Positions 42,453-50,849 of a DNA stretch of 64,000 bases are shown piece after piece. The stretch comes from JAUVPB01 sp965223695 (GTDB lineage Bacteria > Actinomycetota > Thermoleophilia > Gaiellales > Gaiellaceae), in contig CBDCXJ010000003.1 in assembly GCA_965223695.1 (NCBI GenBank), positions 1-64,000 on the forward strand. Reading direction: 5' to 3'. The notes beneath the pieces are model-generated. The model made no database searches. It saw only the letters and a program-made list of their open reading frames with translations, and was not told the origin of the DNA. The translations under genes were made by a program, and so were the position numbers. Position 1 is the first letter of the stretch. Every line of letters begins with the position of its first letter.

Positions 42453-44357
42453 TCATGCACCCGCAAGCGCCGTTCGATAGCGCCCGAGCGCGATCATCGG
42501 CCAGACGATGCGGTAGAGGTGGTATCGAATGAGGAAGTCGCCCGGGAAACCGGTGCCCGTGAACGCCGTCTCATCCCAGTCGCCGTCGTCTCGCTGTACG
42601 AGGCAGAGCCAGTCGGCAGCGCGGCGCGCCATGCGGGTGTTCGCGGCGCCGGCCGAGACGAGCGCCATGAGTGCCCAGGCGGTCTGGGACGGCGTCGACT
42701 CGCCACGGCCGCGCCAGTCGACGCCCGCCTCACCGGTGTCGTAGGAGCGGCAGTCCTCGCCGAAGCCTCCATCAGGGTTCTGGCGGGTGGCGAGCCAGTC
42801 GATCGCTCGCTGCACGGGCGGCTCGCTGCCCCGGTACCCCATCGACTCGAGAGCCGGGAGCGCGGCCCCCGTTCCATAGACGTAGTTCACGCCCCAGCGG
42901 CCGAACCAGGACCCGTCGCGCTCCTGCTCGTCGAGCAGGTATGCGAGACCGCGTTCGAGCGCGGGCTCGTAGCCCGGCTTGCGCGCGAGCAGCTCGATCG
43001 CGTGGGCCGAGACGTCAACGCTGGGCGGGTCGATGACGGCGCCGAGGTCGCAGAACGGGATCTCGTAGAGCCACTCGGAGTCGTTGTCGACATCGAAGGC
43101 GCCCCAGCCACCGTTGGCGCTTTGCATCGCGACGATCCAGTCGCAGGCACGCGTGACGGCGGCGTCTCCGACACCGAGCTCCTCGAGCGCCAGACCAACA
43201 ACGGCGGCGTCGTCAACGTCCGGGTAGATGTCGTTGTCGTATTCGAACGACCAGCCGCCCGGTGCGGCCGCGGGCAGGCGCACACCCCAGTCACCGCGCG
43301 CAAGCACTTCTTCGTCGAGGAGCCATGCGCCGGCGCGCTCGAGCCCAGGATCGCTCGCGGGCACGCCCGCGGCGCGAAGCGCAAGCACAGCCAGCGCGGT
43401 GTCCCAGACCGGCGACTGGCAGGCCTCGGGCCGTCGGCGCTCGCCCTCGTCGACGAGGAAGCGATCCCAGCCGCGGACCGCCTTCTCGACGTAGGGCGAC
43501 TCGGGCCCGTGCCCGCGACAGACCAGCGCGACCACCGACCAGACCCACGGCGGCTGAATGCCGCCCCAGGAGCCGTCGAGCTCCTGCCGATCGATGATCC
43601 ACTGCTCGGCGACCTCGAGCGCTCGCTCACGACCGGGCTTGACCGGCACATGCGCGTAGCGCTTCAGAAAGCCGTCGATGCCGTCCCACACGGTTCGGGT
43701 CGAGGCGTCGCGCGGACCGAGATCGAGCTCGCGTGCGGCGAGCTCGTCTGGCAGCGCGCGCACGGGCCGGTAGTGCATGACGACGGCCAGCGCCACGATC
43801 GTCTGCCGCGCCCAGCACGCAAAGCTGTAGACCGAGATCGGCGCGCTCGGCGGCAAGAGCGCGAGCTCGGCCGGTAGCTGGGGCACCTCGTCCCAGGACC
43901 AGAGGCCGATCAGCGAGAGCCAGATCCGTGTGAGCGCGCGCGTGGCGCCGATCCCGCCTCGCTCGAGGCAGAACTCCCGGGCTCGTGCGAGCTCTGACGC
44001 GTCGCTCGGCACTCCCGCCAGCCGAAGCGCGGCGTATGCCTCGGTCGTCGCGTTGATGTCGGGCTCGCCGCCCTCGTAGATCGACCAGAGGCCATCGGGT
44101 CCCTGTCGTGCGAGGAGCTCGGCGCGGACACCTGCCGTTGTCTCGGCGTCGCGGAGCCGGAGGAACTCGAGGAAGAAGAGATGCTCGGCGGTGATCGTCA
44201 CGTTCGCCTCGAGCTCGCCCGCCCACCAGCCGCCGGGCCGCTGCAGCTCGAGCAACCGCTGCGTTCCGCCCTCGATCACGTCGTCGAGCGTTCGCGGGCG
44301 GCCGACTTCGATGCTCGGTCGGACACGAACGTCGGTGGTCGTCGCGCCGATGCTCAC
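42453..44357 (-). CDS. shc: Squalene-hopene cyclase
   Basis: 634 residues from GTG 44357, whose GTGA overlaps the hpnE stop; longer upstream frames run through hpnE antisense-phase sequence and lack homology. It cyclises squalene to hopene at the membrane. The catalytic acid motif is DVDD (in DIYPDVDDAAVVG). Several QW repeats are visible (LQRPGGWWAGELE, MQSANGGWGAFD, RQNPDGGFGED), as are the FSAWAR-type segment YSFACWARQT and the C-terminal GTGFPGDFLIRYHLYR. Length and motifs are normal. Confidence 0.96.
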   Translation of the reverse strand: MSIGATTTDVRVRPSIEVGRPRTLDDVIEGGTQRLLELQRPGGWWAGELEANVTITAEHLFFLEFLRLRDAETTAGVRAELLARQGPDGLWSIYEGGEPDINATTEAYAALRLAGVPSDASELARAREFCLERGGIGATRALTRIWLSLIGLWSWDEVPQLPAELALLPPSAPISVYSFACWARQTIVALAVVMHYRPVRALPDELAARELDLGPRDASTRTVWDGIDGFLKRYAHVPVKPGRERALEVAEQWIIDRQELDGSWGGIQPPWVWSVVALVCRGHGPESPYVEKAVRGWDRFLVDEGERRRPEACQSPVWDTALAVLALRAAGVPASDPGLERAGAWLLDEEVLARGDWGVRLPAAAPGGWSFEYDNDIYPDVDDAAVVGLALEELGVGDAAVTRACDWIVAMQSANGGWGAFDVDNDSEWLYEIPFCDLGAVIDPPSVDVSAHAIELLARKPGYEPALERGLAYLLDEQERDGSWFGRWGVNYVYGTGAALPALESMGYRGSEPPVQRAIDWLATRQNPDGGFGEDCRSYDTGEAGVDWRGRGESTPSQTAWALMALVSAGAANTRMARRAADWLCLVQRDDGDWDETAFTGTGFPGDFLIRYHLYRIVWPMIALGRYRTALAGA

Positions 44358-45652
44358 GCGTCGGCCGCCCCAACCGGGATCGCCGCGCCATGGCGCTCGA
44401 GCGCGAGCCGCGCTGCAGTCCACCCACTCCTCACTGCACCCTCCATCGTGGCAGGCCAGCCGGTATCCGTCCAGGTCCCGGCTCGAAACACGCTCGGCCT
44501 GCTCGTCCGCGCGCCGGCTCGTAGCGACCCGGTGCCCGGCCGGCCCGCGAACGTCGCTCGAGGCTCGCGGCTGACCCGTGACCACATGAGCTCGGCCTGA
44601 CCGAGGCGCGTCTTCAGCTCGCCGGCGATCAGCTCGACGAGATCGGTGCCGCGCACGTCCATCAGATCCGGCACACCGCTCGAGACGACCGTGAGGTACT
44701 GGCCTCGCTCGGGCTCGTTCCCCGTCAGTCGCCCGCGGTCGAACACCCAGTGCGCCGGGCTCTCGAGCAACGCGGCGAGCGGCGGCTCCATGATCCGGCG
44801 ATCAAACCAGAGGTGCACGCTGACGATCGGCGAGTCCTCGAGCACGGGACCCGTCTCGTCGAGTAGCTCCGCGCACTCGGCGGCAGGTGTCGCGATGACG
44901 ACGGCATCTGCTTCGAGGTCGGAGCCGTCGGCCAGATCGACGCCGTCGTCTCGGACCTGTGTCACTCGCGCGTGCGCGATGACCGTGGCGCCAGCCGTGC
45001 GAAGAGTGCGCTCGGCGGCGGCTCCGTGCATCTCACCGAGAGGCGCGGTCGGCAGGAGCAGGTCGCTGGCTACGCGATCGCCGAGCAGCGCCGTCTTGAC
45101 TGTGAAGATTCCGAGCGAGGCGCTGGCCTCTCTGCTCGCGAGGTTCAGCGCCGGACGAACGAACACATCCCAGAAGCGGGATATCTCGCGGGTGCGGCCA
45201 CCGAGCCGGAGCAGAACGTCAGCGAAGCTCGTGCCGTCGTGCTCGGCGGGCTCGAGCCGGCCGAGACGTCGGGCGACGCGGGCAACGCGGAGCAGCTCTG
45301 GGAACGAAAGGTGCCGATACGAGAGCAGGCCGAGCGGCCCAGGGCCGATCACAGAGACCTTCCCATCACCGTCGAGAACGGGAAGCTCAAGCCGGTGCCG
45401 AGCCAGCGAGGCCCCGCTGCCGATCCGCTCGACAAACGAGACGTAGGCACTGCACGCGCCGAGTGCAACGTGCTGACCGTTGTCGGGTGGCGGGTCGGGG
45501 TCACCCTCGCGCTCTGGAAGCGTGTGCACCGCGCCGCCGAGCGTCTGGCGCGCCTCGACGAGCGTGACCGCCGCGCCGCTGTCGACCAGTTCGATCGCGG
45601 CTGCCAGCCCGGCGAGCCCGCCACCAACAACCACGACCTGCAACTGACGCAT
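44354..45652 (-). CDS. hpnE: Hydroxysqualene dehydroxylase (HpnE)
   Basis: 432 residues from the ATG at 45652. The FAD-binding Rossmann start is VVVVGGGLAGLAAAIELV, followed by VEARQTLGGAVHTL; C-terminal amine-oxidase-type FAD contact is in GTWTDTGWPATMEGAVRSG. HpnE reduces hydroxysqualene to squalene, completing the HpnCDE route. It is the first gene of the shc/hpnA/hpnH/hpnG/ispH operon and is divergent from the DUF1800 gene, whereas hpnC and hpnD lie 3.4 kb away. Confidence 0.94.
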   Translation of the reverse strand: MRQLQVVVVGGGLAGLAAAIELVDSGAAVTLVEARQTLGGAVHTLPEREGDPDPPPDNGQHVALGACSAYVSFVERIGSGASLARHRLELPVLDGDGKVSVIGPGPLGLLSYRHLSFPELLRVARVARRLGRLEPAEHDGTSFADVLLRLGGRTREISRFWDVFVRPALNLASREASASLGIFTVKTALLGDRVASDLLLPTAPLGEMHGAAAERTLRTAGATVIAHARVTQVRDDGVDLADGSDLEADAVVIATPAAECAELLDETGPVLEDSPIVSVHLWFDRRIMEPPLAALLESPAHWVFDRGRLTGNEPERGQYLTVVSSGVPDLMDVRGTDLVELIAGELKTRLGQAELMWSRVSREPRATFAGRPGTGSLRAGARTSRPSVFRAGTWTDTGWPATMEGAVRSGWTAARLALERHGAAIPVGAADA

Positions 45653-45776
45653 CCGACCGAATCCTTCGTTTAGGCTCGAGAGACTCTCTGTGCGCGCCAG
45701 AGCGTACAGGGGCCGCGTTCCCGTTCCCACTCCCAACTACCGATCCACCCGCGTCTCGGCGTACCCCCTCGGAGGG

Positions 45777-45792
45777 ATGAGCAAACGCTCAT
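45777..45792 (+). promoter_or_regulatory. Hairpin covering the DUF1800 start codon, with a 5-codon minicistron
   Basis: ATGAGC-AAAC-GCTCAT forms a perfect 6-base stem that includes the A and U of the start codon at 45791. The same bases encode M-S-K-R-S and a TGA overlapping that start (ATGA). A GGAGGG run lies at 45771-45776. This could tune or couple translation initiation (inference). Confidence 0.35.
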
Positions 45793-47209
45793 GATTTCCG
45801 ATAGGAAGAGAGTGCACCGCCAGAAGCTCGACCGGCTGCCGGCGCGCCAGACCGCAACTCGCGTCCCCGTATACAACGGCCGTTTTGGCCGAAAAGAGGC
45901 CGAACGGCTCCTTTGGCGTGCCGGTTTCGGCCCCCGCCGCGACGAGGCCGCCAAGCTCGCCCGGCTTGGCATGACACGTGCCGTCGACAGCCTGGTCTAT
46001 CCACGCAAGGAGAAACTCGTCGGGCCCAAGCCGCACGATGAAAGAGGCCGGCGGCTGGCGCCCAAGGATGCGTGGGGGCACGACGGACTCTGGTGGCTCG
46101 ACCGAATGGTGCGCACGCGCCGGCCACTGATGGAGCGCATGACCCTCGTCTGGCACGACTGGTTCGCGACCTCCGCGGGCGAGGTCGACTCGCAGACGCT
46201 GATGCTCCGACAGAATGGCCTCTTCCGCAAGTACGCGCTGGGCTCGTTCCGCTCGCTCGTCGTCAACGTCACGCGCGATCCGGCGATGCTGGTCTTCCTC
46301 TCCGGGATCTACTCGACTCGCGAGGAACCGAACGAAAACTACGCCCGTGAGCTGATGGAGCTCTTTACGCTCGGCGCCGCCAACGGCTACACCGAGGAAG
46401 ACGTGCGCCAGCAGGCCCGTGCCCTCACCGGCTGGACCGCCGGCTACAAGGAGGGCAAGGGCTTCGTCAAGTTCCGCCACGCCAAGGGGCTCCACGACCG
46501 CGGCATCAAGCAGATCTTCGGACGCTCCGGCCGCTTCGACTGGGTCGACGCCTGCCACCTCTGCGTCAGTCATCCAAAGCACGCGGGCTTCTTCGTCGAC
46601 AAGCTCTGGAGTTACTTCATCCCGACCCCGCCGGATCCGGCGACGAGGAACGCGCTCAAGCGTGTGTACAGAAAGAGCGGCTACAAGGTGCGGCCGGTCG
46701 TGCGGGCGATCCTGCGCCATCCCGACCTGCACCAGGGGCCGCGGATGGTCAAGCCACCGGCTGTCTATATCGCCGGCCTCCTACGCGCGACCGGGCAGGG
46801 AATCAGGACCGAGAGCTGGGCCTGGGTCTCGAGCCTCGCCGGTCAGCAGCTCTTCTACCCGCCCAACGTCTCGGGCTGGGACGACTCGCGCTGGCTCGAC
46901 ACGTCGACGTACCGCGGCCGCTGGATCGCGGCCAACCAGGTTGCCGGCCCGAGATCGCACGATCCGGGCGAGGCCGGTGGCGAGTGGCGCAAGCGCTCGC
47001 CGCAACAGCTCGTCAACCGTGCGCTGCGCTTCTGGGGCTCGCCCAACATCAGCCCGGCGACGCGCGCCGAGCTGATCGCGTTCGCCCGCCGAAGCCGTAC
47101 ACGAATGGCAGAAGGACAGCTACGCGCTGATGACCGAGAACGCGCTGCGCCAGCTGATCGCCGTCTCACCCGATCTGCAGACCGCATGAAGGACACCGCG
47201 AGGCCATGA
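45791..47209 (+). CDS. DUF1800 family protein, probable C-terminal frame change
   Basis: 472 residues as read. DUF1800 blocks: RLLWRAGFGPRRDEAAKLA near the N-terminus, MERMTLVWHDWFATS, and NENYARELMELFTLG, NGYTEEDVRQQARALTGW, and PPNVSGWDDSRWL. From about 47088 the frame turns Arg-rich, while another frame reads EWQKDSYALMTENALRQLIA and stops at 47189, the natural family end, so a one-base indel is likely. DUF1800 proteins are paired with DUF1501 proteins in many bacteria and are probably exported; their function is unknown. The operon runs opposite to the hopanoid genes around it. Confidence 0.88.
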   Translation: MISDRKRVHRQKLDRLPARQTATRVPVYNGRFGRKEAERLLWRAGFGPRRDEAAKLARLGMTRAVDSLVYPRKEKLVGPKPHDERGRRLAPKDAWGHDGLWWLDRMVRTRRPLMERMTLVWHDWFATSAGEVDSQTLMLRQNGLFRKYALGSFRSLVVNVTRDPAMLVFLSGIYSTREEPNENYARELMELFTLGAANGYTEEDVRQQARALTGWTAGYKEGKGFVKFRHAKGLHDRGIKQIFGRSGRFDWVDACHLCVSHPKHAGFFVDKLWSYFIPTPPDPATRNALKRVYRKSGYKVRPVVRAILRHPDLHQGPRMVKPPAVYIAGLLRATGQGIRTESWAWVSSLAGQQLFYPPNVSGWDDSRWLDTSTYRGRWIAANQVAGPRSHDPGEAGGEWRKRSPQQLVNRALRFWGSPNISPATRAELIAFARRSRTRMAEGQLRADDRERAAPADRRLTRSADRMKDTARP

Positions 47210-48627
47210 GGGAGTCGCCAAGAGCACGCTGCTGCAGGGAGCACACGCGTGCCGAGCTCCTGCGCCGCTCTGCCGCAACAGCCGGCGCAGGCCTCCCGGC
47301 GATCGAGCCCGGCATGCCGGTGCCGGCCGGCACCGGGCTCGATCGCCGCATGTTCCTCGCGCGCTCGGCGGGGCTCGCTCTTGCCGTGTACGGAGCCGGA
47401 AGCACGGGTCTCAAACTGTTCGAGGAGGGAATCGCGCAAGCCGGCGTGGCCGCCCCGGGGGGCGAACGCGTGCTCGTGAGCGTGTTTCTCGACGGCGGCA
47501 TCGATTCGCTGTCGGTGCTCTTCCCGACCGGTGATCCCCGCTATCGCAACCTGCGGCGGCGCCTGGCACTCGGCGAGGCGGCCGGGCAGGCCTTCAGCGA
47601 AGACGCTCGCATGCGCTGGCACCCACTGGCCGCGCCGCTCGCGACCCTGCACGCTGAGGGGAAGCTCTCGATCGCCACGGCGATCGGCTACGACGACCCC
47701 GACCAGTCTCACTTCACTTCGCGCCACTACTACGAGGTCGGCGCGACCGACGCCAACCTTCGAACCGGCTGGCTCGGACGCACGCTCGACGTCATCGGCA
47801 GCCTCGACAACCCGCTGCAGGGGCTCGCTCTCGACTACTCCCTGCAGCCCTCGCTTGCCACGGCGCGGGTGCCCGTCGCCGCCGTGGCCTCGCCCACCGA
47901 GTACCAGTTCTGGACGCGAAACGTCTGGGGCGACGTGCAGACCCGGCTGCTCGAGAGCCTGCAACCGCTCGCAGCAGCCAGCTCCGGCAACGACCCGGTT
48001 CTAGCCGATACCCGCGCCGTGCTGGGGCAGATGGACGGCGTGCGCCGCCAGCTCCTCCCCTTCAGCGGCGACGACGAGAACGAGAACCCAGGCCAGAGTC
48101 CGGTCGTTTACCCGAACTCAGACGAGGAGTTTCCGGCGCGGCTCGCTTCGCTCGCATCGATGCTCGGTGCCGGCTTGCCGATCCGCTGCGTCGCGATGAC
48201 GGCGCCAGGCGGCTACGACACACACGACAACCAGAAAGGCGCCTTCGAGGAGGGGCTCGGCATCACGGCCAGCTCGCTGCTTGCGTTTCAGCGTGACCTC
48301 GAGGCGCGAGGTCTCGCTGACCGCGTGCTCACGCTGGTCTGGTCGGAGTTCGGCCGGCGTGGCAAGGAGAACGCCTCTCTCGGAACCGACCACGGCGCCG
48401 CCGGGCTCGGTCTCGTCATGGGAACCAACGTCGCCGGCACGATGATCGGTGAGTTCCCCGGCCTCGCCAACGGCTCGGGCCTCGACGAGCACGGCAATCT
48501 GCGCGCGACGAGCGACTACCGGGGTCTGTACGCGTCGATCCTCGAGCAATGGCTGAGCGTCGATGCGGCGCAGGTGATTCCCGGCGCCGCCGGCTTCGCG
48601 CGCGTGCCGATTCTCAAAGCCGCGTGA
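47206..48627 (+). CDS. DUF1501 family exported protein
   Basis: 473 residues. A twin-arginine-like signal, LDRRMFLARSAGLALAVYG (about residues 46-64), is placed after an unusual Cys/Arg-rich leader. The mature part has VLVSVFLDGGIDSLSVLFPT, YDDPDQSHFTSRHYYEVGA, GGYDTHDNQK and VWSEFGRRGKENASLGTDHG, the sulfatase/alkaline-phosphatase-like metal blocks of DUF1501. It follows the DUF1800 gene and overlaps the cupredoxin gene by 4 bases (GTGA). A later start within the leader is possible. Probably acts outside the membrane with DUF1800. Confidence 0.9.
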   Translation: MRESPRARCCREHTRAELLRRSAATAGAGLPAIEPGMPVPAGTGLDRRMFLARSAGLALAVYGAGSTGLKLFEEGIAQAGVAAPGGERVLVSVFLDGGIDSLSVLFPTGDPRYRNLRRRLALGEAAGQAFSEDARMRWHPLAAPLATLHAEGKLSIATAIGYDDPDQSHFTSRHYYEVGATDANLRTGWLGRTLDVIGSLDNPLQGLALDYSLQPSLATARVPVAAVASPTEYQFWTRNVWGDVQTRLLESLQPLAAASSGNDPVLADTRAVLGQMDGVRRQLLPFSGDDENENPGQSPVVYPNSDEEFPARLASLASMLGAGLPIRCVAMTAPGGYDTHDNQKGAFEEGLGITASSLLAFQRDLEARGLADRVLTLVWSEFGRRGKENASLGTDHGAAGLGLVMGTNVAGTMIGEFPGLANGSGLDEHGNLRATSDYRGLYASILEQWLSVDAAQVIPGAAGFARVPILKAA

Positions 48628-49034
48628 CGAAGCCCGCCCTCGTGCTCACCGTCGCCGCGCTGGCGGTGAGCCTGCTCGCGCCTGGCCTCGTCGCGGCCGC
48701 CGGCGCCGCCTCGATCGCGAGCAAGCGCAAGCGCGGCCCGGCGCGCCTGCTCGTCCTCGCGAAGGAGTTCTCCTACGTCCTTTCGCGCCAGAAGGTCCGC
48801 TCCGGGCGTGTGATCGTGCAGCTCGCAAACGCCGGCGAGGACGCACACAACCTGCGCCTGCGCCGGATCGGCGCAAAGCGCAGCCGGCTCGTCAGCCGGA
48901 CCGCCCCGGGCAAGCGCTCCGAGCTCGATCGTCGGCTCAAGCCTGGCCGCTACTACCTGTGGTGTTCGATCGCCGACCACGAGGCCCGCGGCATGCACGC
49001 ACGTCTGGTCGTCAAGCGCCGCAAGGCACGCTAG
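48624..49034 (+). CDS. Secreted cupredoxin-like protein
   Basis: 136 residues from GTG 48624. Signal peptide (LVLTVAALAVSLLAPGLVAA) is followed by a plastocyanin-like fold: SGRVIVQLANAGEDAHNLRL with the first His ligand, then YLWCSIADHEARGMHARL, giving Cys, His and Met ligands of a type 1 copper site. It would carry electrons or copper outside the membrane. It is translationally coupled to the DUF1501 gene. Its stop shares the palindrome CTAG with the convergent hpnD stop. Confidence 0.82.
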   Translation: MTKPALVLTVAALAVSLLAPGLVAAAGAASIASKRKRGPARLLVLAKEFSYVLSRQKVRSGRVIVQLANAGEDAHNLRLRRIGAKRSRLVSRTAPGKRSELDRRLKPGRYYLWCSIADHEARGMHARLVVKRRKAR

Positions 49035-49945
49035 GCGCCTCCGAGCTGCCGAAGCGGGCGGACATTACGCGCCGCCGCGACATCGGCCCCCGTCCCTCGA
49101 AGCACGTCCGCAACGCCGGCGCCCGCGACACGCAGCTTTGCTGCGGTCGATGGCTTGCGGCGATCGGTGAACACGTCGAATCCCGCGCGCTCTATCTCGG
49201 CGAGCAGCTCGACGTAGACGCCAGCGAGCGCGCGGACACACAGGCTCGAACGCCGGTCGAGCAGGTCGAGCAGGCCGAATCCGCGTACGACGTGGGCGCG
49301 TGCTCGGCTCGCCTGCAGCTCCATCAGCGCCCGCCAGGATGCGTCGACCCGACCCTCGGCGATCTGCGCTTCGCTGACACCGAAGCGCTCGAGCTCGTCC
49401 TGGGGCAGGTAGATGCGCCCCATGCCGAAGTCCTCGGCGACGTCACGCATGATGTTGATCTGCTGCAAGCCGATGCCGAGCGTTTCTGCGAGCGGGATCG
49501 CCCGGTCGAGATCGGGCGGCCCGTAGACGGCCGTACAGGCGACGCCGATCGTTCCAGCGACACGTAGGCAGTAGTCGCGCAGCTCGTCCCAGCTCTGGTA
49601 GCGGGTGCGCTCCGCATCCCAGCCGGCGCCTTCGATCAGCTCGAGCAGCGCCCGCTTGGGAATCGGGTAGCGCACCATCGCGTCGCCGAGCGCGGTTAGC
49701 ACCGCATCATCCGCGGGCGCCCGCGGCAGCTCGGCCAACGATGCAGCGCACTGCTCGAGCTGGGCCCGGCGGAGGGCTGGTGACTCCTCGCCGTCGGCGA
49801 TGTCATCCACCCGACGCGCGAAGGCGTACAAGGCACTCAGAGCCTCGCGCTTGGGAGGGGGAAGCAGGCGAATGCCCAGCGAGAAGTTGCGCGCCTCACG
49901 CCGCGTGATCTCGGCGCACTCGGCATAGGCGTCCTGCGTTCGCAC
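49031..49945 (-). CDS. hpnD: Presqualene diphosphate synthase (HpnD)
   Basis: 304 residues of the trans-isoprenyl synthase head-to-head family. First Asp-rich motif ARRVDDIADG (about residues 43-52), second INIMRDVAEDF with GRIYLPQDEL. It condenses two farnesyl diphosphates to presqualene diphosphate. Spacing to hpnC is 7 bases on the same strand. Both active-site motifs are complete. Confidence 0.95.
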   Translation of the reverse strand: MRTQDAYAECAEITRREARNFSLGIRLLPPPKREALSALYAFARRVDDIADGEESPALRRAQLEQCAASLAELPRAPADDAVLTALGDAMVRYPIPKRALLELIEGAGWDAERTRYQSWDELRDYCLRVAGTIGVACTAVYGPPDLDRAIPLAETLGIGLQQINIMRDVAEDFGMGRIYLPQDELERFGVSEAQIAEGRVDASWRALMELQASRARAHVVRGFGLLDLLDRRSSLCVRALAGVYVELLAEIERAGFDVFTDRRKPSTAAKLRVAGAGVADVLRGTGADVAAARNVRPLRQLGGA

Positions 49946-49952
49946 GATCAGC

Positions 49953-50801
49953 TCAACGGCCGAGAAGCTGGCGCATCGTCAGGCGGGCGAACGTCCACTT
50001 GCTCGGAGCGGGCCGCTGGCTGAACACGTCCCACCCAGCGCGCTCGAGGGCGTCGAGCGCCGCCATCCCTCCTCGCGCAAAGAGCGCGACCGAAGCGCCG
50101 ATTCGTCCCGGAAGCTCGAACCCGAGCTCCAAACCCGGCTCGAGCAGGTCGCGGGCCCGCGCTGCCTCGAAGCGCATGAGCGCCTGGAAGCGGTCGGTCA
50201 CCGGCCCGGCGAGCTCGTGCGTGCTCACACCGTGCGTCCGCAGGTCCTCGAGCGGGAAATAGACGCGCCCGAGCACCAGATCGCGTGGTGGATCCTGCAG
50301 GAAGTTGACGAGCTGAAGCCCGGTGCAGACGCTGTCGGACATCGACACGAGGTCGGGACGGTCGAGCCGGTCGTAGATCCCGAGCACGAGGCGTCCGACG
50401 GGATCCGCCGAGTGCATGCAGTACCAGCGTACGTCTTCCCACGTCTCGTATCGATCCTGGTGCTGATCGATGCGATTTGCCTCGATCAGGCGCCGAAATG
50501 GCTCTTTCGGGAGCTGTTTCTCGGCAATCGTGGCTTGCAGACGTTGCATGTGCGGTGTGCGGGCAACGCCCCCATAGGCGGCGTCGAGCTCGAGCTCGAG
50601 CTCGTCGAGCAACGCGAGTCGGTCGCCTTCGGCCTCGTCGCCGATGTTGTCGACGAGCCGCGCGAACCCGTAGATAGCGCGAAGGTGCGGTCTCGCCGCG
50701 CGCGGCGCGAGCAACGAGGCAACGGGGAAGTTCTCGCCGCGCGCCTGGCGGTCGATCGATCTCAGCGAAAGCTCTCGCGACCCGAGCCTCGTGGCGGCCA
50801 T
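49953..50801 (-). CDS. hpnC: Hydroxysqualene synthase (HpnC)
   Basis: 282 residues of the squalene/phytoene synthase family. ENFPVASLLAPRAARPHLRA is the HpnC-type N-terminus, ARLVDNIGDEAEGDR the first Asp motif (one Asp replaced by Asn, usual for HpnC) and VNFLQDPPRDLVLGRVYFP the second. It turns presqualene diphosphate into hydroxysqualene for HpnE. It is upstream of hpnD in a two-gene unit, 48 bases after the CoA-transferase gene. Confidence 0.94.
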   Translation of the reverse strand: MAATRLGSRELSLRSIDRQARGENFPVASLLAPRAARPHLRAIYGFARLVDNIGDEAEGDRLALLDELELELDAAYGGVARTPHMQRLQATIAEKQLPKEPFRRLIEANRIDQHQDRYETWEDVRWYCMHSADPVGRLVLGIYDRLDRPDLVSMSDSVCTGLQLVNFLQDPPRDLVLGRVYFPLEDLRTHGVSTHELAGPVTDRFQALMRFEAARARDLLEPGLELGFELPGRIGASVALFARGGMAALDALERAGWDVFSQRPAPSKWTFARLTMRQLLGR

Positions 50802-50849
50802 CGAGCCAACGTACCACGGTGTCGCGGCGCCTATGAGTATCGCCGGTGC

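Noticed and set aside
41811..43877. Plus-strand open frame of 688 codons across hpnA and shc
   Set aside because: Composition is Arg/Ala/Val-rich shadow sequence; the opposite strand encodes squalene-hopene cyclase with DVDD and QW motifs.
44358..44585. N-terminal extension of squalene-hopene cyclase upstream of 44357
   Set aside because: It overlaps hpnE coding sequence in another frame and has no homology; the GTG at 44357 gives normal length and a GTGA overlap.
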